Positions 35,623 to 46,534 of a stretch of DNA of 64,000 bases are shown in pieces. The notes beneath the pieces are model-generated. The model did no database searches, was not told where the DNA came from, and was given only the letters and a program-made list of their open reading frames with translations. The position numbers and the translations under genes were made by a program. This DNA comes from Anaspis maculata (Eukaryota > Arthropoda > Insecta > Coleoptera > Scraptiidae). The number at the start of each line of letters is the position of its first letter. Positions within the stretch are counted from its first letter, which is position 1. The stretch covers positions 52,554,601 to 52,618,600 of the forward strand of contig OX421964.1 in assembly GCA_949128115.1 (NCBI GenBank). The letters run 5' to 3'.

Positions 35623-38181
35623 TTTAATGGACTCTTATCAATCAGAGCGCTTAACTGTAATAATTTATTGTAATGTACTTATTATACTGTCCCAAAAGAA
35701 ACTAACAATCATCCACCGGCAGCCTTATTAATCTAGATCTAGATAAGTGAAACTGAAGTACTAAATAGATAATTGTATCAATTTATCACAATTTGCAGCA
35801 ATGAATCTGCCGGTGAAGAACTGACGCCTTCCGTCAGGATATCTATGCGTAATATCTTTTAGGCAATCTTCCTAGTAGTATTAAAATGTTACTGTTCGGT
35901 CAAAGTAGATTAGCTTCTAGCATTGGAATGCGCCTGTGCTTGAACAATCATTCTTATACAGCTCAGCGCCATAAGAGAAGATTACCAGAACAGAAAAGAG
36001 CAGCCCGCTAATCGTTATGATCTGCGCAGCTGTGGAAGTCAACGTTCTGCTGGACCAATCAGAACATTATATCGTTCCAACCGGCGCAGTTGCAGGACTG
36101 ATGGAGGTCTCTTCTTTATTCAAATGACCTATACCACCCTAATGCTCTTTGTTCTTCGCATGAACACATCTCAGAGGCCGAGCTAGTTTGACTGAGTAGT
36201 ACCTAGTATTTTTTTTAATTATTTATTCAATGACTGAACCGTACAATTTTAAATAAATCTAGACATTAATGTATAAAAGTGTAATCATGTAACAGTATTA
36301 TCACTTGAATTTCAAGATTAAATGTTGCGATCAAACCAAAACGATTCGATTTATCATTTTTTCCATGAGCAATTTTTTTGCTAAGCCTGGTTCAAATAAT
36401 TGAATTCGTACTCCTCAAATTCTAGGCCGGGCGGGCTGTGCTTTGAATTTTTTGGTTTCACTTAAGTGAGTCTTACCTATTTTGTTTATTGTTCAAACAT
36501 TCTCAGATTAAGCCATGGCTTAATCAGATGAAATAATCGTAGTCTAGTCTCCTGATGATCCCTTGATGGTTTATTTTTGTATGTACGTAGGTATGACATA
36601 GACTATCAACCGCTTGTCATTCTTCAAGCGCAGTGGGAAAGTTCTTGGTAATTTTACAGACGGAACAAACGGAGTTGTACAGGGGGTGCTATACAAAGTG
36701 AGAAGAGAAATTTATAATTTGGCTGTATTTAACAAGGAGGAAGCTGTGTCATGAAAAGCCGTGTTTCTTTCAGTTGATAGAGATCGATCTGGTACTGGCA
36801 TCTACCAATAACAATAAAAGTGAAGACCTTTGAATCGAAACGTGTGAAACGATTGATGGGTGGCCTATAAATATTTATTAGGTGTAGGTACTTTTAGGAA
36901 CAAGGTACTTGAGCTCGGAACATTTCCGACTCTTGAAATTGGTGGAGATAGGTAGGGACTGTCAATCACTTGAGTTCGCAACATGAACAAGCTTCTTATA
37001 CCTATTAGTCTTTTTTCAGCCATCGTGTCTAAAACGGACTTTCATCAGCTAACTTCCCATTCCGTTTTAATCTTCATTGATTTTTCCATTTCGCTGCTAG
37101 CTTTACTGAGCACTGTAGGTAGCTAGTCAAAGAGTACTGGAGAAAAAAAAACACAAGAAGTGTGTAGGCAGAATAATAGCTTTCACATCTGGTGATCTTC
37201 GAAAAGATTTTCTCATGTTATTTCAATCTTCCTCCAACCACACGCAGAGATCAAAATTCGTCTTACACCAACGGTGTAACTGCTTTGACATCAAAAACTG
37301 TTAGAAACATCAGGCATTTTTCTCATCAAACACAGTGAGCACCAGAGGTGAGCACCTACCCTGAGGTGAGAACAAAAATTAAAAACGTGAAAAGAAAATT
37401 CCAGGCCCTGCTGCGTTGCAAGTAAAAGCTGAATGCATAATATGTCAAGTTCAGCGATACTTAATTCAGTAAGACTTAACTGCCTACTGACTATACACTT
37501 ACCACTTACCCTAGCTTTCCCTGAAGTCACAACCATATCAGAGAACCATATTGCAACTTGCAAGGAATCTATCGATATAATTTTTTGCTCTTGCTATAAA
37601 TAAAGCAACCAGAACGGGAGGCACATAAATACAGCACAGTCAACCGTTCAATCACTGACGTAGGTACAGTGATTTTTAAATTTGCTCTCGCCGCAACAAA
37701 ATAGGAAAGATCTAGATTTTCCGCCATCAGTGCCGCCATCTCGCGAAGCCGTTTCATGTGAATACATCCATTATTATGTAAGCGTCAGAGAGATCCATCG
37801 GTTGGATTTATGGAAAAAGGCCCCCGGAAAGTTGTTGGCAAACGCCTGGACGACAAATAGCTGAATTATTCTGGCGAGCAGCATGCCGACAAAAGGTGAT
37901 GAGCGCGGTATTGCGAGCAAACGGAATTTTAAAAACACATTTCCAACCGTGATGGTAAATAAAGAAACACCACCATAAAACGATGCCTTTATTGGATGAT
38001 GATTGTAAAAGTAATGAGATGACGACCACTTTTCTGAATCAAAGTCATTGCGCTTGTATTTTTATTGCAACCAACTTGCACATCGTTTATTAGTAGGTAA
38101 AGCAGTGTAATTGGTAATCACCTGCTTTAAAAGTTTCTCGATTTTTTTTTAGTATGAGACTTGTATTGTCAATCCTTGTGT
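35623..38181. other. Wnt10 3' UTR and intergenic DNA
   Basis: A candidate polyadenylation signal AATAAA lies at 36252. The rest, to 38.18 kb, is AT-rich DNA without supportable genes; short minus-strand frames at 37291-37757 have no family signature. Confidence 0.5.
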
Positions 38182-38368
38182 TGTGATCTATTTCTACTTT
38201 CTACGTATCGCTGGTTCCTTCTTTTCATTCATATGAATTGAGGTTCAATGATGTACAATAGCCTAAGCTTGATGTGCCCGTTAGCAGGTTAAGTGCCCCA
38301 TATCTTTGGAATCGATATATTTGGTAGGTATCGATATCGCAACTACGTCTGGTTCCGCTACCTTATTA
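38182..38368 (+). repeat. Direct repeat, left copy
   Basis: Starts TGTGATCTATTTCTAC and ends GCTACCTTATTA. Over 90% identical to 40158-40348 in the same orientation. It does not end in CA, so it is not a conventional LTR. The two copies bracket the transposon fragments between them. Confidence 0.8.
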
Positions 38369-38377
38369 TATTATTAT

Positions 38378-39000
38378 ATCGATGGCGAAGAACAGCAACT
38401 TTCTATGTCACCATTTGCGGTTAAACAACAACCTCCTATGTCAATTTCAGCAGGGTTGAGAATAATGGATCAAACAATCGACACTCCAGCCTTTAATTGA
38501 CTGACAAAGCCTCCGATTCCAGTTTAGACTAATTACGTATGTCAAGTGCAAAATAACAACCTTCTATGTCAGACAATGAAGATTTTTCCAGAAAATACGA
38601 TGACAAGGCAGAAGATAAAACCTTCTATGTCAAAGATGGAAGGTTGTTGCACAAAATTTCAACAGCAAGATGGGAAAAATCCTCCTATATCAGACAAAAA
38701 AAGCTGCCATAAGCTTCTATTTATGTTCAAAAATTATCTCGAAAATTATCAATATATTGCTGATAAAACCGTCTATTTCACGTTTCATAGCCAAATCTAG
38801 TGAATAATATCAAATTTATTATCCCATTATGTCACCTTAATTTATAGTGAATATTATTTGAACTTAAAATGGAAGAAAGTATAGTACATCACGTTTAAAG
38901 TATAATTTTGTTCCTCCTGAAAAGTACCCCTTTTTGACATAGGAGCTTGCCGAATTTCTGCAAACGGTGACATGGAAGGTTGCTGTTCTTTGCCATCGAT
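38378..39000. mobile_element. Foldback element with ATCGATGGC ends and CTTCTATGTCA repeats
   Basis: The outer ~45 bp (ATCGATGGCGAAGAACAGCA onward) recur inverted at 38955-39000. Inside, the word C(T/C)TCTATGTCA recurs at irregular 40-120-bp spacing (about 38397, 38433, 38560, 38620, 38683), with an inverted copy near 38937. No coding capacity is convincing. Confidence 0.65.
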
Positions 39001-39386
39001 TTAAACTGCTAAACGAAAAATAAGGATATTGAAAAACGTCGCTCAAGTTCAAATGAACATAACTCAGAGAAAAACTGACCAATTTTGAAAAAAATTACAC
39101 TGCCTGAAAGAACTATTTCTTGACTACAGGTGCTCTAATTAGTTTTGTTATCCATTTTATTCCGTAAGATATACAGGGTGCCAAAGGAAGAGGTGAAAAT
39201 CGGTAAATTTTCTTAGTGTTTTACCTGTTCCGGAAAAAATGTCAGATTTTTTCTGAGGTCATTTTTGGAAAGCCTCTATCAATATCTATCAACCACTGTT
39301 GAATTTTATTCAATTCAGTTTTTTTTTTTAAAGTTATGAATTTTTTTTTATGAAATTCTTTTTATAAAGAAAAAGTGAGTGACTAG

Positions 39387-39930
39387 CTCATACGTCAAAG
39401 GCTTCATGCAGCTGGTCTTCGTGCTTCACGACTCCATAGACACCCTCCACTGGATAGAAGGCACATGCGGCAAAGGAACCTCTGGGCTCAACAGCGCATT
39501 GCAGAAGACGCCAATTGGCGTTCTGTGCTGTTCGCTGATGAGTGCAGAGTTTGCCTGGAGCCAGATGATCGACGCGTGAGGGTATGGCGTTCCAGAGGAA
39601 CAAGATACGCGCGTGGAATAGACCAGCCGGTACATCCCTTTGGTGGCGGTGATGTAATGGTTTGGGGACCCATCTACGTAGGTGGCCGTAGCGACCTCGT
39701 TATTTTCGACCGAACACTGAACGGACAAATTTACGCCAATATCCTCCGACAATATGTTCAGCCTATCCACCAACACCTTGGTCAGGAATTTCAATTCCAA
39801 GACGATAACGCACGCCCCCATCGTGCTGCAGTAGTGATGGCCGAGCTGGAACGACTTCAGATTAATCACTTGCCACAACCTCCCTTATCCCCCGATCTAA
39901 ATCCCATTGAACATGTCTGGGACATCAATT
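39387..39930 (+). pseudogene. Tc1-type transposase fragment
   Basis: An in-frame stretch starting after a stop at 39384. It reads RQRLHAAGLRASR (end of the helix-turn-helix region), then WRSVLFADECR, RVRVWRSRGTRY, MVWGP, FQDDNARPHRA and SPDLNPIEHVW. The three catalytic positions of the DD34E family are visible (D of FADEC, first D of QDDNA, E of NPIEH). The N-terminal half and the extreme C terminus are missing. The frame stops where it runs into the LINE fragment at about 39925. No terminal inverted repeats were found nearby, so it is a dead piece. Confidence 0.88.
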
Positions 39931-40165
39931 GAAGTCTCCTGTTATGTACATTTTCCCCTCACATTCTTCCGAAACCTTCGTTAACTCCTCCCAGAACTTA
40001 TCTTTGTTATCCGCTTTCTCATCTTCATTCGGTCCATACACGGCTACAACCGTCCACCCCTTTCTTTCATTTCTACTGATAGAATTCTTTCCGACCATGC
40101 TTTCCATTTATTTATGTTGTTAGCCACTCTTTCATGTATTATGCAACCCACGCCTGCTGTGATCT
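39925..40165 (-). pseudogene. LINE endonuclease-domain fragment
   Basis: On the minus strand it reads GVGCIIHERVANNI, then after one frameshift near 40050-40085, GWTVVAVYGPNEDE and MYITGDFN. These are middle motifs of the apurinic-type endonuclease of non-LTR retrotransposons (VYGPN and GDFN). It is cut at GDFN by the junction with the Tc1 fragment and at the other end by the direct repeat. Reverse transcriptase is absent. Confidence 0.8.
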
Positions 40166-40348
40166 ATTTCTACTTTCTACGTATCGCTGGTTCCTTCTTT
40201 TCATTCATATGAATTGAGGTTCAATGATGTACAATAGCCTAAGCTTGATGTGCCCGTAAGCAGGTGAAGTGCCCCATATCTTTGGAATCAATATAAATAT
40301 TAAGTAGGCATCGATATCGCAACTAAGTCTGGTTCCGCTACCTTATTA
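40158..40348 (+). repeat. Direct repeat, right copy
   Basis: Second copy of 38182-38368, with small insertions and substitutions (for example GTAAGCAGGTGAAG against GTTAGCAGGTTAAG). It directly abuts the LINE fragment. Confidence 0.8.
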
Positions 40349-40556
40349 ATTACAAAAATCAGTTGTTTAATCGTGGTTCTCCTTATTCATATATTCCACA
40401 ATTCTGGATTCAAATTCAACAAAAACGCGTACCAACCAGCTAGATCTCCCTTTATTGTCTCAACTTCCGTAAATGTACTCCCATCAGACATAATGTTCGT
40501 GAGCTGCTCTGGTATCGCATCGAGAAAAAGATAAATTTTGTTAAATAAATGATCGT

Positions 40557-40562
40557 CTTTAT
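40557..40562 (-). terminator. Candidate polyadenylation signal of the LRR gene
   Basis: AATAAA on the minus strand about 50 bases after the stop codon at 40611-40613, the first such hexamer downstream of the reading frame. Confidence 0.4.
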
Positions 40563-40610
40563 TGATACTTAGGTATAGATTATTTTGCTTACATACAACT
40601 ACAGTCTATT

Positions 40611-41549
40611 CTACGTATTTGATTTACAACCCGCAATATGGTACTCGACCCTGAGAGGGCCCTTGACTCTCTCTTCCAAATCCAGAGCAAATTTTTTTCT
40701 CTCTGCACATTCCGCAGGAAAATACCCCAGCTCGAGCATAGTCAGTTTCGGAAAGTACTGCACTATTTTTTCCACATCGTAATTCGTAACGTTAGTCTTG
40801 CTCAACTTCAAGAACCGTAACTTGCCCAAGTTGTGCAAAGAGTCCCACGGCATCACCGTAATTGGATTTTTACTCAAGTCTAAACTGTAGAAATTCCTAG
40901 AAGCTTTCAATCCGCCTTCGATTTTTTCAATTCCGTTGTTGGCCAGCACAAGGCGAGACAGATTGTCTAATCCGTCGAAGACTGAAAAATCCACTTTGGG
41001 TACGAACGCATTCTTCAAACTGTACGTCATGAGTGAGGCCAAATTTTGCACGCTTTCACGGGTTATTCGAGTGATTTTCGGTTGCGACCAGAGATGAAGG
41101 TATTTCAAGCCTTTCAGTTTAGAGAAGGCGTCGCTTTCAAAATGCCACTCTTCGTTGTTGTGGCCAATGTTGAGACTCTTAAGACTAGGACAATCGCCAA
41201 ACATTTCTTTAGTCAATGTCGGCAGTACTGGGTTGTCGGACAGTCGGATGGATTCGAAATCTGACGTGCACAGAGCCCCATTTTCGATTTGATCGACGTA
41301 ACTGTTCATTATTGCCAAAACTGGGAAGTCATCCAAGTCCAAGAACGAATCCGAATAGATTGTGCCGTTGAGCTTGCTGATCACAATGTTATCCCTGGGG
41401 CCGTTTTCCTCGGGGATGTAAGGGATACCTTTCTGCAGTTCCCATGCAGAACTCGAAAGGACTAACAATAGTATTTTAAAGCTGAAATTGATTTTCGGTT
41501 AGAAAACTACTATAGGCAAAAATGGCTCTGCAACTTACTTGGAAATCAT
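40611..41549 (-). CDS. Secreted leucine-rich-repeat protein, 2 exons
   Basis: Exon 1 is the ATG at 41549 through 41539 (11 nt). Intron 41538-41482 has GT and CAG ends. Exon 2 is 41481-40611. The spliced product is about 293 residues, beginning MISNFKILLLVLSSSAW, a clear signal peptide; without the tiny first exon the hydrophobic leader would be cut short, which decided this start. Residues about 75-265 hold five or six LRR units with the L-x-x-L-x-L pattern (LKSLNIGHN, LKYLHLWSQ, LSRLVLANNGI, FYSLDLSKNPI, LRFLKLSKTNV, LTMLELG). Two cysteines near the C terminus (AECAE and AGCKS) could close a cap. No transmembrane anchor or GPI signal is apparent, so it is probably an extracellular binding protein; its ligand is unknown. 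It lies between Wnt10 and ninaC in the opposite orientation. Confidence 0.88.
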
Positions 41550-41660
41550 GTTGGATTGCAAACGTGGACTGGACACTTCTTGGATTGATACAAAATTTAA
41601 AAGAGCGATTAGAGTTCATCAAGTTCAAGTAGGTATAATGCAATGATTAAAATAGCACGA

Positions 41661-41668
41661 TTTTTATA
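41661..41668 (-). promoter_or_regulatory. TATA box of the LRR gene
   Basis: On the minus strand TATAAAAA lies at 41668-41661. An initiator-like TCATTG follows at 41646-41641, with the A of TCA at 41644, 24 bases downstream. The ATG follows about 95 bases later. The arrangement fits an insect TATA-Inr promoter, but it is predicted from sequence alone. Confidence 0.45.
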
Positions 41669-41942
41669 AATGCGACATTTTATTCACTGATTACTTCCAG
41701 TATAAATACATTGCCCAAGGATTGTTTCTTATTATTGTTTATGAAATCAATTTAATCGTTTCTCTGGGGTTTTTGAACTGATTTTAAAATAAAAATGGGT
41801 TCAATAACACTTCCGGATTCAAAAAAGCATCTGCAAGGTCAAGTCTGCCGCGGGCATCTATTCTTGCATCCTTTTTGGTGAACATTGCGCTGAATTCTCT
41901 GACCATTTTTCTTCTTTTGTAACAATAATGTCTACACTCCTG

Positions 41943-42022
41943 CTTTCAGCACCGCAATTCTGTAACTCGTTATATCGTATACCGACGAAAGACGTTATGG
42001 TCAGCCGCCCTGTATGGACGAC
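41943..42022 (-). repeat. Inverted repeat, left copy (CCCTGTATGG end)
   Basis: About 75 bp that recurs inverted at 44353-44424. Shared words are CGTATACCGACGAAAGACG and its complement CGTCTTTCGTCGGTATACG, and the edges read CCCTGTA and TACAGGG. The ACAGGG edges face each other across 2.3 kb, so these look like two half elements rather than the outer ends of one. Confidence 0.7.
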
Positions 42023-42144
42023 CGTATGGTATATACAGTAGGTCACAAACTTTTCATAGCAAGAGTTTGGTACCTACCTATGTGGTGAACATGCGCATGT
42101 CACATCTCATGTCATTCTCTGGTGAAAACGTCAAAGACAAACGG

Positions 42145-42277
42145 TATGGGTAGTATTAATAAAAATAAGCATAAGCATTTGCTTGGATTTCATAGGCGTT
42201 GCCAGGGAAGTCTGCTTAGCAACTCCTCAAAAATCTAAGCAAATGCTTATGCTTATTTTGTATTCATACTACCCTAT
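42145..42277. mobile_element. Hairpin MITE, GCTTAGCAACTCC family, copy 2
   Basis: A 133-bp palindrome with ATGGGTAGTATTAATA-type ends and the inner core GCTTAGCAACTCC. Its length and core equal the element at 5072-5204, while the outer ends differ. Confidence 0.7.
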
Positions 42278-42593
42278 GTGTGTCAGGGATAACACAAAAT
42301 AAAATTCACTTGGAAAATCCACCGGGTTCTTGGCACTGAAGGTCACTTTGAATTTTATCAAGAAGACATCATACACACGCAAAAACCCATAAGAAAACTG
42401 GCTAAAATATCACGACAAAAACACTCTGTGATAATCTGATAATCGAACACACAAATCCCCAGCGAAAACCCAAAAGCCCAACTACCTAGCAAAAACCCAC
42501 ACATTTGTTCAAAAAAGCTGGGTTTTTGCCAACCTTCAATTATTGTAAGTGCATGTGTGTGACATGTTGAGGCTCTGCCACAAAACGATTTTA

Positions 42594-44165
42594 TGAATTA
42601 TTTTCCTGTAATAGTCCAGTCACTATGTCTTTCTTCTTCGTAAAAATTAGTAGAGGGTTGAAATTTTGTACACGCATTTTTTTGATTGTCATGAACGGCC
42701 TGTGAGAAGTCCCCTAAAATTTGAGCTTGGGAACTTTGGATAATCGCCATCAAGTGTTAAAAAGTCGTTTTTTCGGCGAAGAAGTCATTTCTTTATTGCA
42801 AGATGGTCCTTTTTGTTATTGAAAGATTGCGTATTACCATCTTGACTCATAACCAATTATCATGTCAAATCATCATCACAAATCATCATAATTTATCATG
42901 GAAATACCAAGTTTTACTTCAATATCTCGAAAAATCACTGTTTTATTGAAAAAAGTTTACTTATGGAAATTTTTCAGTTTTTTCAGAATATTTCAAAAAC
43001 GGTCGAAGATATTTCGAAACCGTTCACAATATCTTCGTGAGCATAAATTAACAAATATATGAGCCCATGAAAACCACAATGGTGTAAGTCACAATTTTGA
43101 GTTTTTCGATTTTTGACATATTCAGAATCTCCTTTTCTTGCTCTATTTTTGAGGCTAAGAATAAAAAACGCAGCACTTTTTGCAAAAAAATTACACGCCT
43201 CCGCTTCTCTGCCTCGCTGTACATTCAAATGGGATCTTCTAACTTCGCAGGGCCATATCTCAAAATGATGTTTTATGACTTACACCATGCTGGCTTTCAC
43301 CGGTTCATATAGGCTGATTTTTATGTCTTCAGCTATTTTGGTTCTTGAAGATTTTTTTCTTCATTTCATTTCTCGACGCGTTTGATATTACAGTTATTTA
43401 CTCTGAACAGATTGCCACAATGCAAAAATCATTTGCACATCATGTTTTTACTAGTTTTAGAATAATTGTGAATGTAGTTACAGGGTAAATATCAGCTATA
43501 CCTATGCAAACGCCATATTCAGCAGGTTGAGGGAAGTGAAATATATAAAAAAAATACCTCAGGAACCAATATGGCTGGAGACATTTAAATCACCCCATAT
43601 ATTCGTGATTTTATGCTTACGAAGATTTTGTGGACGGTTCCGAAATGTCTTGGACCGTTTTTGAAATATTCTGAAAAATCCTGAAAAATCTGATTTTTTT
43701 TTTAAATTCAACTTTTTTCAATAAATCAGTGATTTTTTCAGATATTGAAGTATGACTTGGTATTTTCATGATGAATTTTGTTAGAAATTAAATGCGATCA
43801 TCCGACATTTTTTAAGTCTGCTATACTATTGGAAATGAGAAAGTCAACTGTTATTACTTCTTGGCCGCCATCTTGGATCCGCCACCTACGCAAAAGCAGA
43901 AATAGGACATGGTGATTGTCAAGATGGTAATACGCAATCATTCAATTACAAAAGGACAATCTTGCTGTATAGAAACGACTTCTTCGTCGAAAAAACGACT
44001 TTTTAACACTTGATGGCGATTATCCAAAGTTCCTGAGCTCGGATTTTGAGGAACTTTTCACAGGTTGTTCATGACAACCAAAGGAATGCGTGTATAAAAT
44101 TTCAACCCTCTACTAATTTTTCCGAAGTTGATACTATTTTTTGAACATAGTGACTGGACTATAAG
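42594..44165. mobile_element. 1.57-kb palindromic foldback element
   Basis: The arms pair from TAATAGTCCAGTCACTATGT (42609) against CATAGTGACTGGACTATAA (44146) inward, through CATCAAGTGTTAAAAAGTCG (42750) against CGACTTTTTAACACTTGATG (44000), to GTGTAAGTCA/TGACTTACAC near 43084 and 43278. The centre is near 43350-43400. Arm identity is moderate (many small indels). No transposase frame is seen. Confidence 0.75.
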
Positions 44166-44352
44166 TCAAACGTACGAAAAACAACGTTCAACGTTCGTCG
44201 CACTTACATGCGGGCCAAAGAATATGCCGAATTGCGAAGTGCCGATTCACGGCGGCGTGGTGTGTAATGTGCACGCACAAGTATACAACCATCAGATATA
44301 CAACAAGCTTATCGGTTATCTATTGGTCAGACGGAGACCACGTGATTAGAAA

Positions 44353-44424
44353 TATACAGGGCGGTATATCTGACCATACCGTCTTTCGTCGGTATACGAT
44401 ATAACTAGTTACAGAATCGCCGTG
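44353..44424 (+). repeat. Inverted repeat, right copy (TACAGGGCGG end)
   Basis: Mirror of 41943-42022; it contains GTCTTTCGTCGGTATACG and GTTACAGAAT. See the left copy. Confidence 0.7.
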
Positions 44425-44429
44425 CAGTT

Positions 44430-44660
44430 ATAACTTGTCTTCAACAGCAAAACCATGTCTGCATACCAAATTTCAAGTTGATCGGATTAACGGTTCGACA
44501 GTTATCGTGGGAGATTACAGACAGACAGACAGACATGCACGCACGTACGTACAGACGCAAACACACATACATCATTCGGAAATGGTCTTAATCGTCTTGG
44601 GGGACCACAAAAAGGATATTTCCGTCTTTATATTTATAAAAAAATCGGTTGTGTAACCCC
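44430..44660 (+). repeat. Retroelement-like tail with CAGA microsatellite
   Basis: ACCAAATTTCAAGTTGATCG, then GGTTCGACAGTTATCGTGG, then a GACA/GCAC microsatellite at 44519-44575. A 'query, infer, then GACAGACAGACA' tail of this form is common at 3' ends of insect non-LTR elements. No coding part is left, so the class is inferred only. Confidence 0.4.
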
Positions 44661-44756
44661 AAAACTTTCCCGACGAGTAGCAAGGAATAAATGGAAATTT
44701 TATTATTAGACGTCCCTTCGGGTGGGAGGTTAGAATTTGAGAAAAAGAATGAAGAA

Positions 44757-45092
44757 TAGAGTATTATACTTTTGAAAAAAAAAAAAATTTTTCGATGGAA
44801 TCAGAAACTATATTGAAAAATAACTAGCCCGTATTTTTTATTCAGCCAAAAATCGTATCGTTTGGCCGCAATAAATAAACGAAATTCCTATATTTTACCT
44901 ATTTCTGACGTCATTTACACAGGCAGTATAGACTATAGGCGGTGACTCGCTGTGACGTCAGAACTAGTTGATGTTATTTATTTATTGCGCCCAAACGATA
45001 CAGTTTTAGAATAAAAAAAACACGGATCAATTATTTTTCAATGTAGTTTCCATTTCAATCGAAAAATTTTTTCAGTATAATACTCTATTGAG
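44757..45092. mobile_element. Palindromic element around two CRE-like TGACGTCA sites
   Basis: The outer arms AATAGAGTATTATACT and AGTATAATACTCTATT are inverted copies, as are CCGCAATAAATAAACG and TTATTTATTGCGCC. The loop contains CTGACGTCA near 44907 and GTGACGTCA near 44953. About 336 bp, non-coding. Confidence 0.7.
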
Positions 45093-45119
45093 ATATTTTC
45101 TCTAATGAGGGATTCATTT

Positions 45120-45660
45120 TGAGCTCCATCATTGGAGTCTGGTCTCGATAAGCTAGTCCGGTTACTAATTTTAAAGTGGAAGCCTCTGGGAAAACTTGAA
45201 GAATTTTAGGAGAGCTAAAAAGTTAGAAATTTGTGGTTTTTCATTAGGAACCACATATTATATAGAAAGAAAAGCGAGCGAGGCAGTCAGACGCATTGGT
45301 AAATGGATAAAGGTGAACGATCTGAAACTGGCAACACAGGAAGATTGGAAATTATTTGCAGGAAATTGAAAATTTTGAAAATTTGAATTTTCCGGGAAAA
45401 TCTTAAATCTTTTTCCAAATCATCTTATTATGAAGATCGTCAATTACGGCTTCACGTTGAGCTCCATCATTTAAGTCCGGTTTCGATAACCCAGGCCTGT
45501 TTTACATTTTCAACAGGGAAATTCCCAGGAAATTGAAAAGAAAATTATTGGGAAATGTTCAAGAGCCAGTTCATGTTCAAAGGAAATGGTGAAAATCTGT
45601 CACGGGATGAAATATTGGAAGATTTGCAGTTTTTCAAGAGATGAAAACTTGGAAACCGTG
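45120..45660 (-). repeat. Dispersed repeat (AACAAGAGG family), copy 3, inverted
   Basis: Reverse-complement counterpart of 26160-26420 and 32690-32895. AATCATCTTATTAT, GGCTTCACGTTGAGCTCCATC and GGGAAATGTTCAAGAGCC (in part) appear in mirrored order. It lies just upstream of the ninaC 5' region. Confidence 0.55.
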
Positions 45661-45954
45661 AGTCCGATTTAGAAAATTTTCGTTCTAAAAATTAATTCAA
45701 TCTTTTCTCCAACTGGATAAACGGTATTTTTCCGCTTTGATAGGTCGAGGCCGTGCTAATCCAATAAGAAAACTGCCCTAGAGGCACAGAACGTGCTCAT
45801 CTGTAGGGTTTCTTCAAATCCAATTTATTGCCTTCTCATATTTCAAACGACGACTCGAATCGTCCATTACACGTCCGAGCCTGAAACTAGTGTTCAAGTA
45901 CCTCGCTCGACGTAGTCGGAATAAAAGGTAATGATAGTTATACCTACCCACAAT

Positions 45955-46150
45955 TAAACGTGTAATTGCAGGTGCATCAAAACGAGATCCGCGCCGTTTA
46001 TTATCAAAGGTACCATTTACGAGATTTAATTGGCATTTAATTGCCTAATTTGTTGAGTGAAATATATCTCGTTGCTCCCATATGCGTCCGCGACTTTTCC
46101 ATTAAATCAAACACTATTGCCAATTAAACCCGGCTAATGTGATCTTTAAT
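45955..46150 (+). promoter_or_regulatory. TAAT/ATTA-rich 5' region of ninaC
   Basis: Within about 200 bases upstream of the first coding exon there are nine homeodomain-core words (CAATTAAAC, GTAATTGC, TTTAATTGG, TTTAATTGCC, CTAATTT, CATTAAATC, CCAATTAAAC, GCTAATG, TTTAATTGG). Photoreceptor genes in insects are controlled by Pax6, Otd and related homeodomain proteins through such cores. No exact palindromic TAATYNRATTA was found, and AT-rich DNA raises the chance of false matches. Confidence 0.3.
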
Positions 46151-46264
46151 TGGCCCCGCGGTGGTAAGCCGATGAGACAAATTGACTACAAAGACCATGT
46201 ACTAGTTGCCACATTTTGTTTTCAAGCAGGTATTAAATCGGAAAGTTCAAACCAGAGAGCAGAG

Positions 46265-46534
46265 ATGTTGAGTTTGGATGAAATCCCGAGTTCCGGTGAC
46301 CGCTACAGTTTGGACCAGTCAATCGGTCTTGGAGTTTACGGTAGAGTTTTCTCGGCGACGGATAGTCAGGCGAGCAACAAAAAGGTCGCCATAAAAATTC
46401 AGAAACTGGGTGGCGAAGCCACGGGCTACATCGAGCAGGAGTATAAGATATTGAGGGATCTGTCCAGCCATGCGAATTTACCGGACTTTTATGGGATATA
46501 TCGCAACGATGAAGAAATCTGGTTTGTTATGGAG
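46265..46534 (+). CDS. ninaC: ninaC exon 1: kinase N-lobe
   Basis: 90 codons, ending FVME in phase 0, donor GTAAGA at 46535. It carries the glycine loop, the VAIK lysine and the alpha-C region YIEQEYKILRDL. The frame is also open upstream to 46139; a CAG acceptor at 46227-46229 suggests the exon begins at 46230. Confidence 0.9.

Noticed and set aside
38182..40348. LTR retrotransposon with 190-bp LTRs
   Set aside because: The repeats do not end in CA, no primer-binding site or polypurine tract was seen, and the interior is Tc1 and LINE debris.
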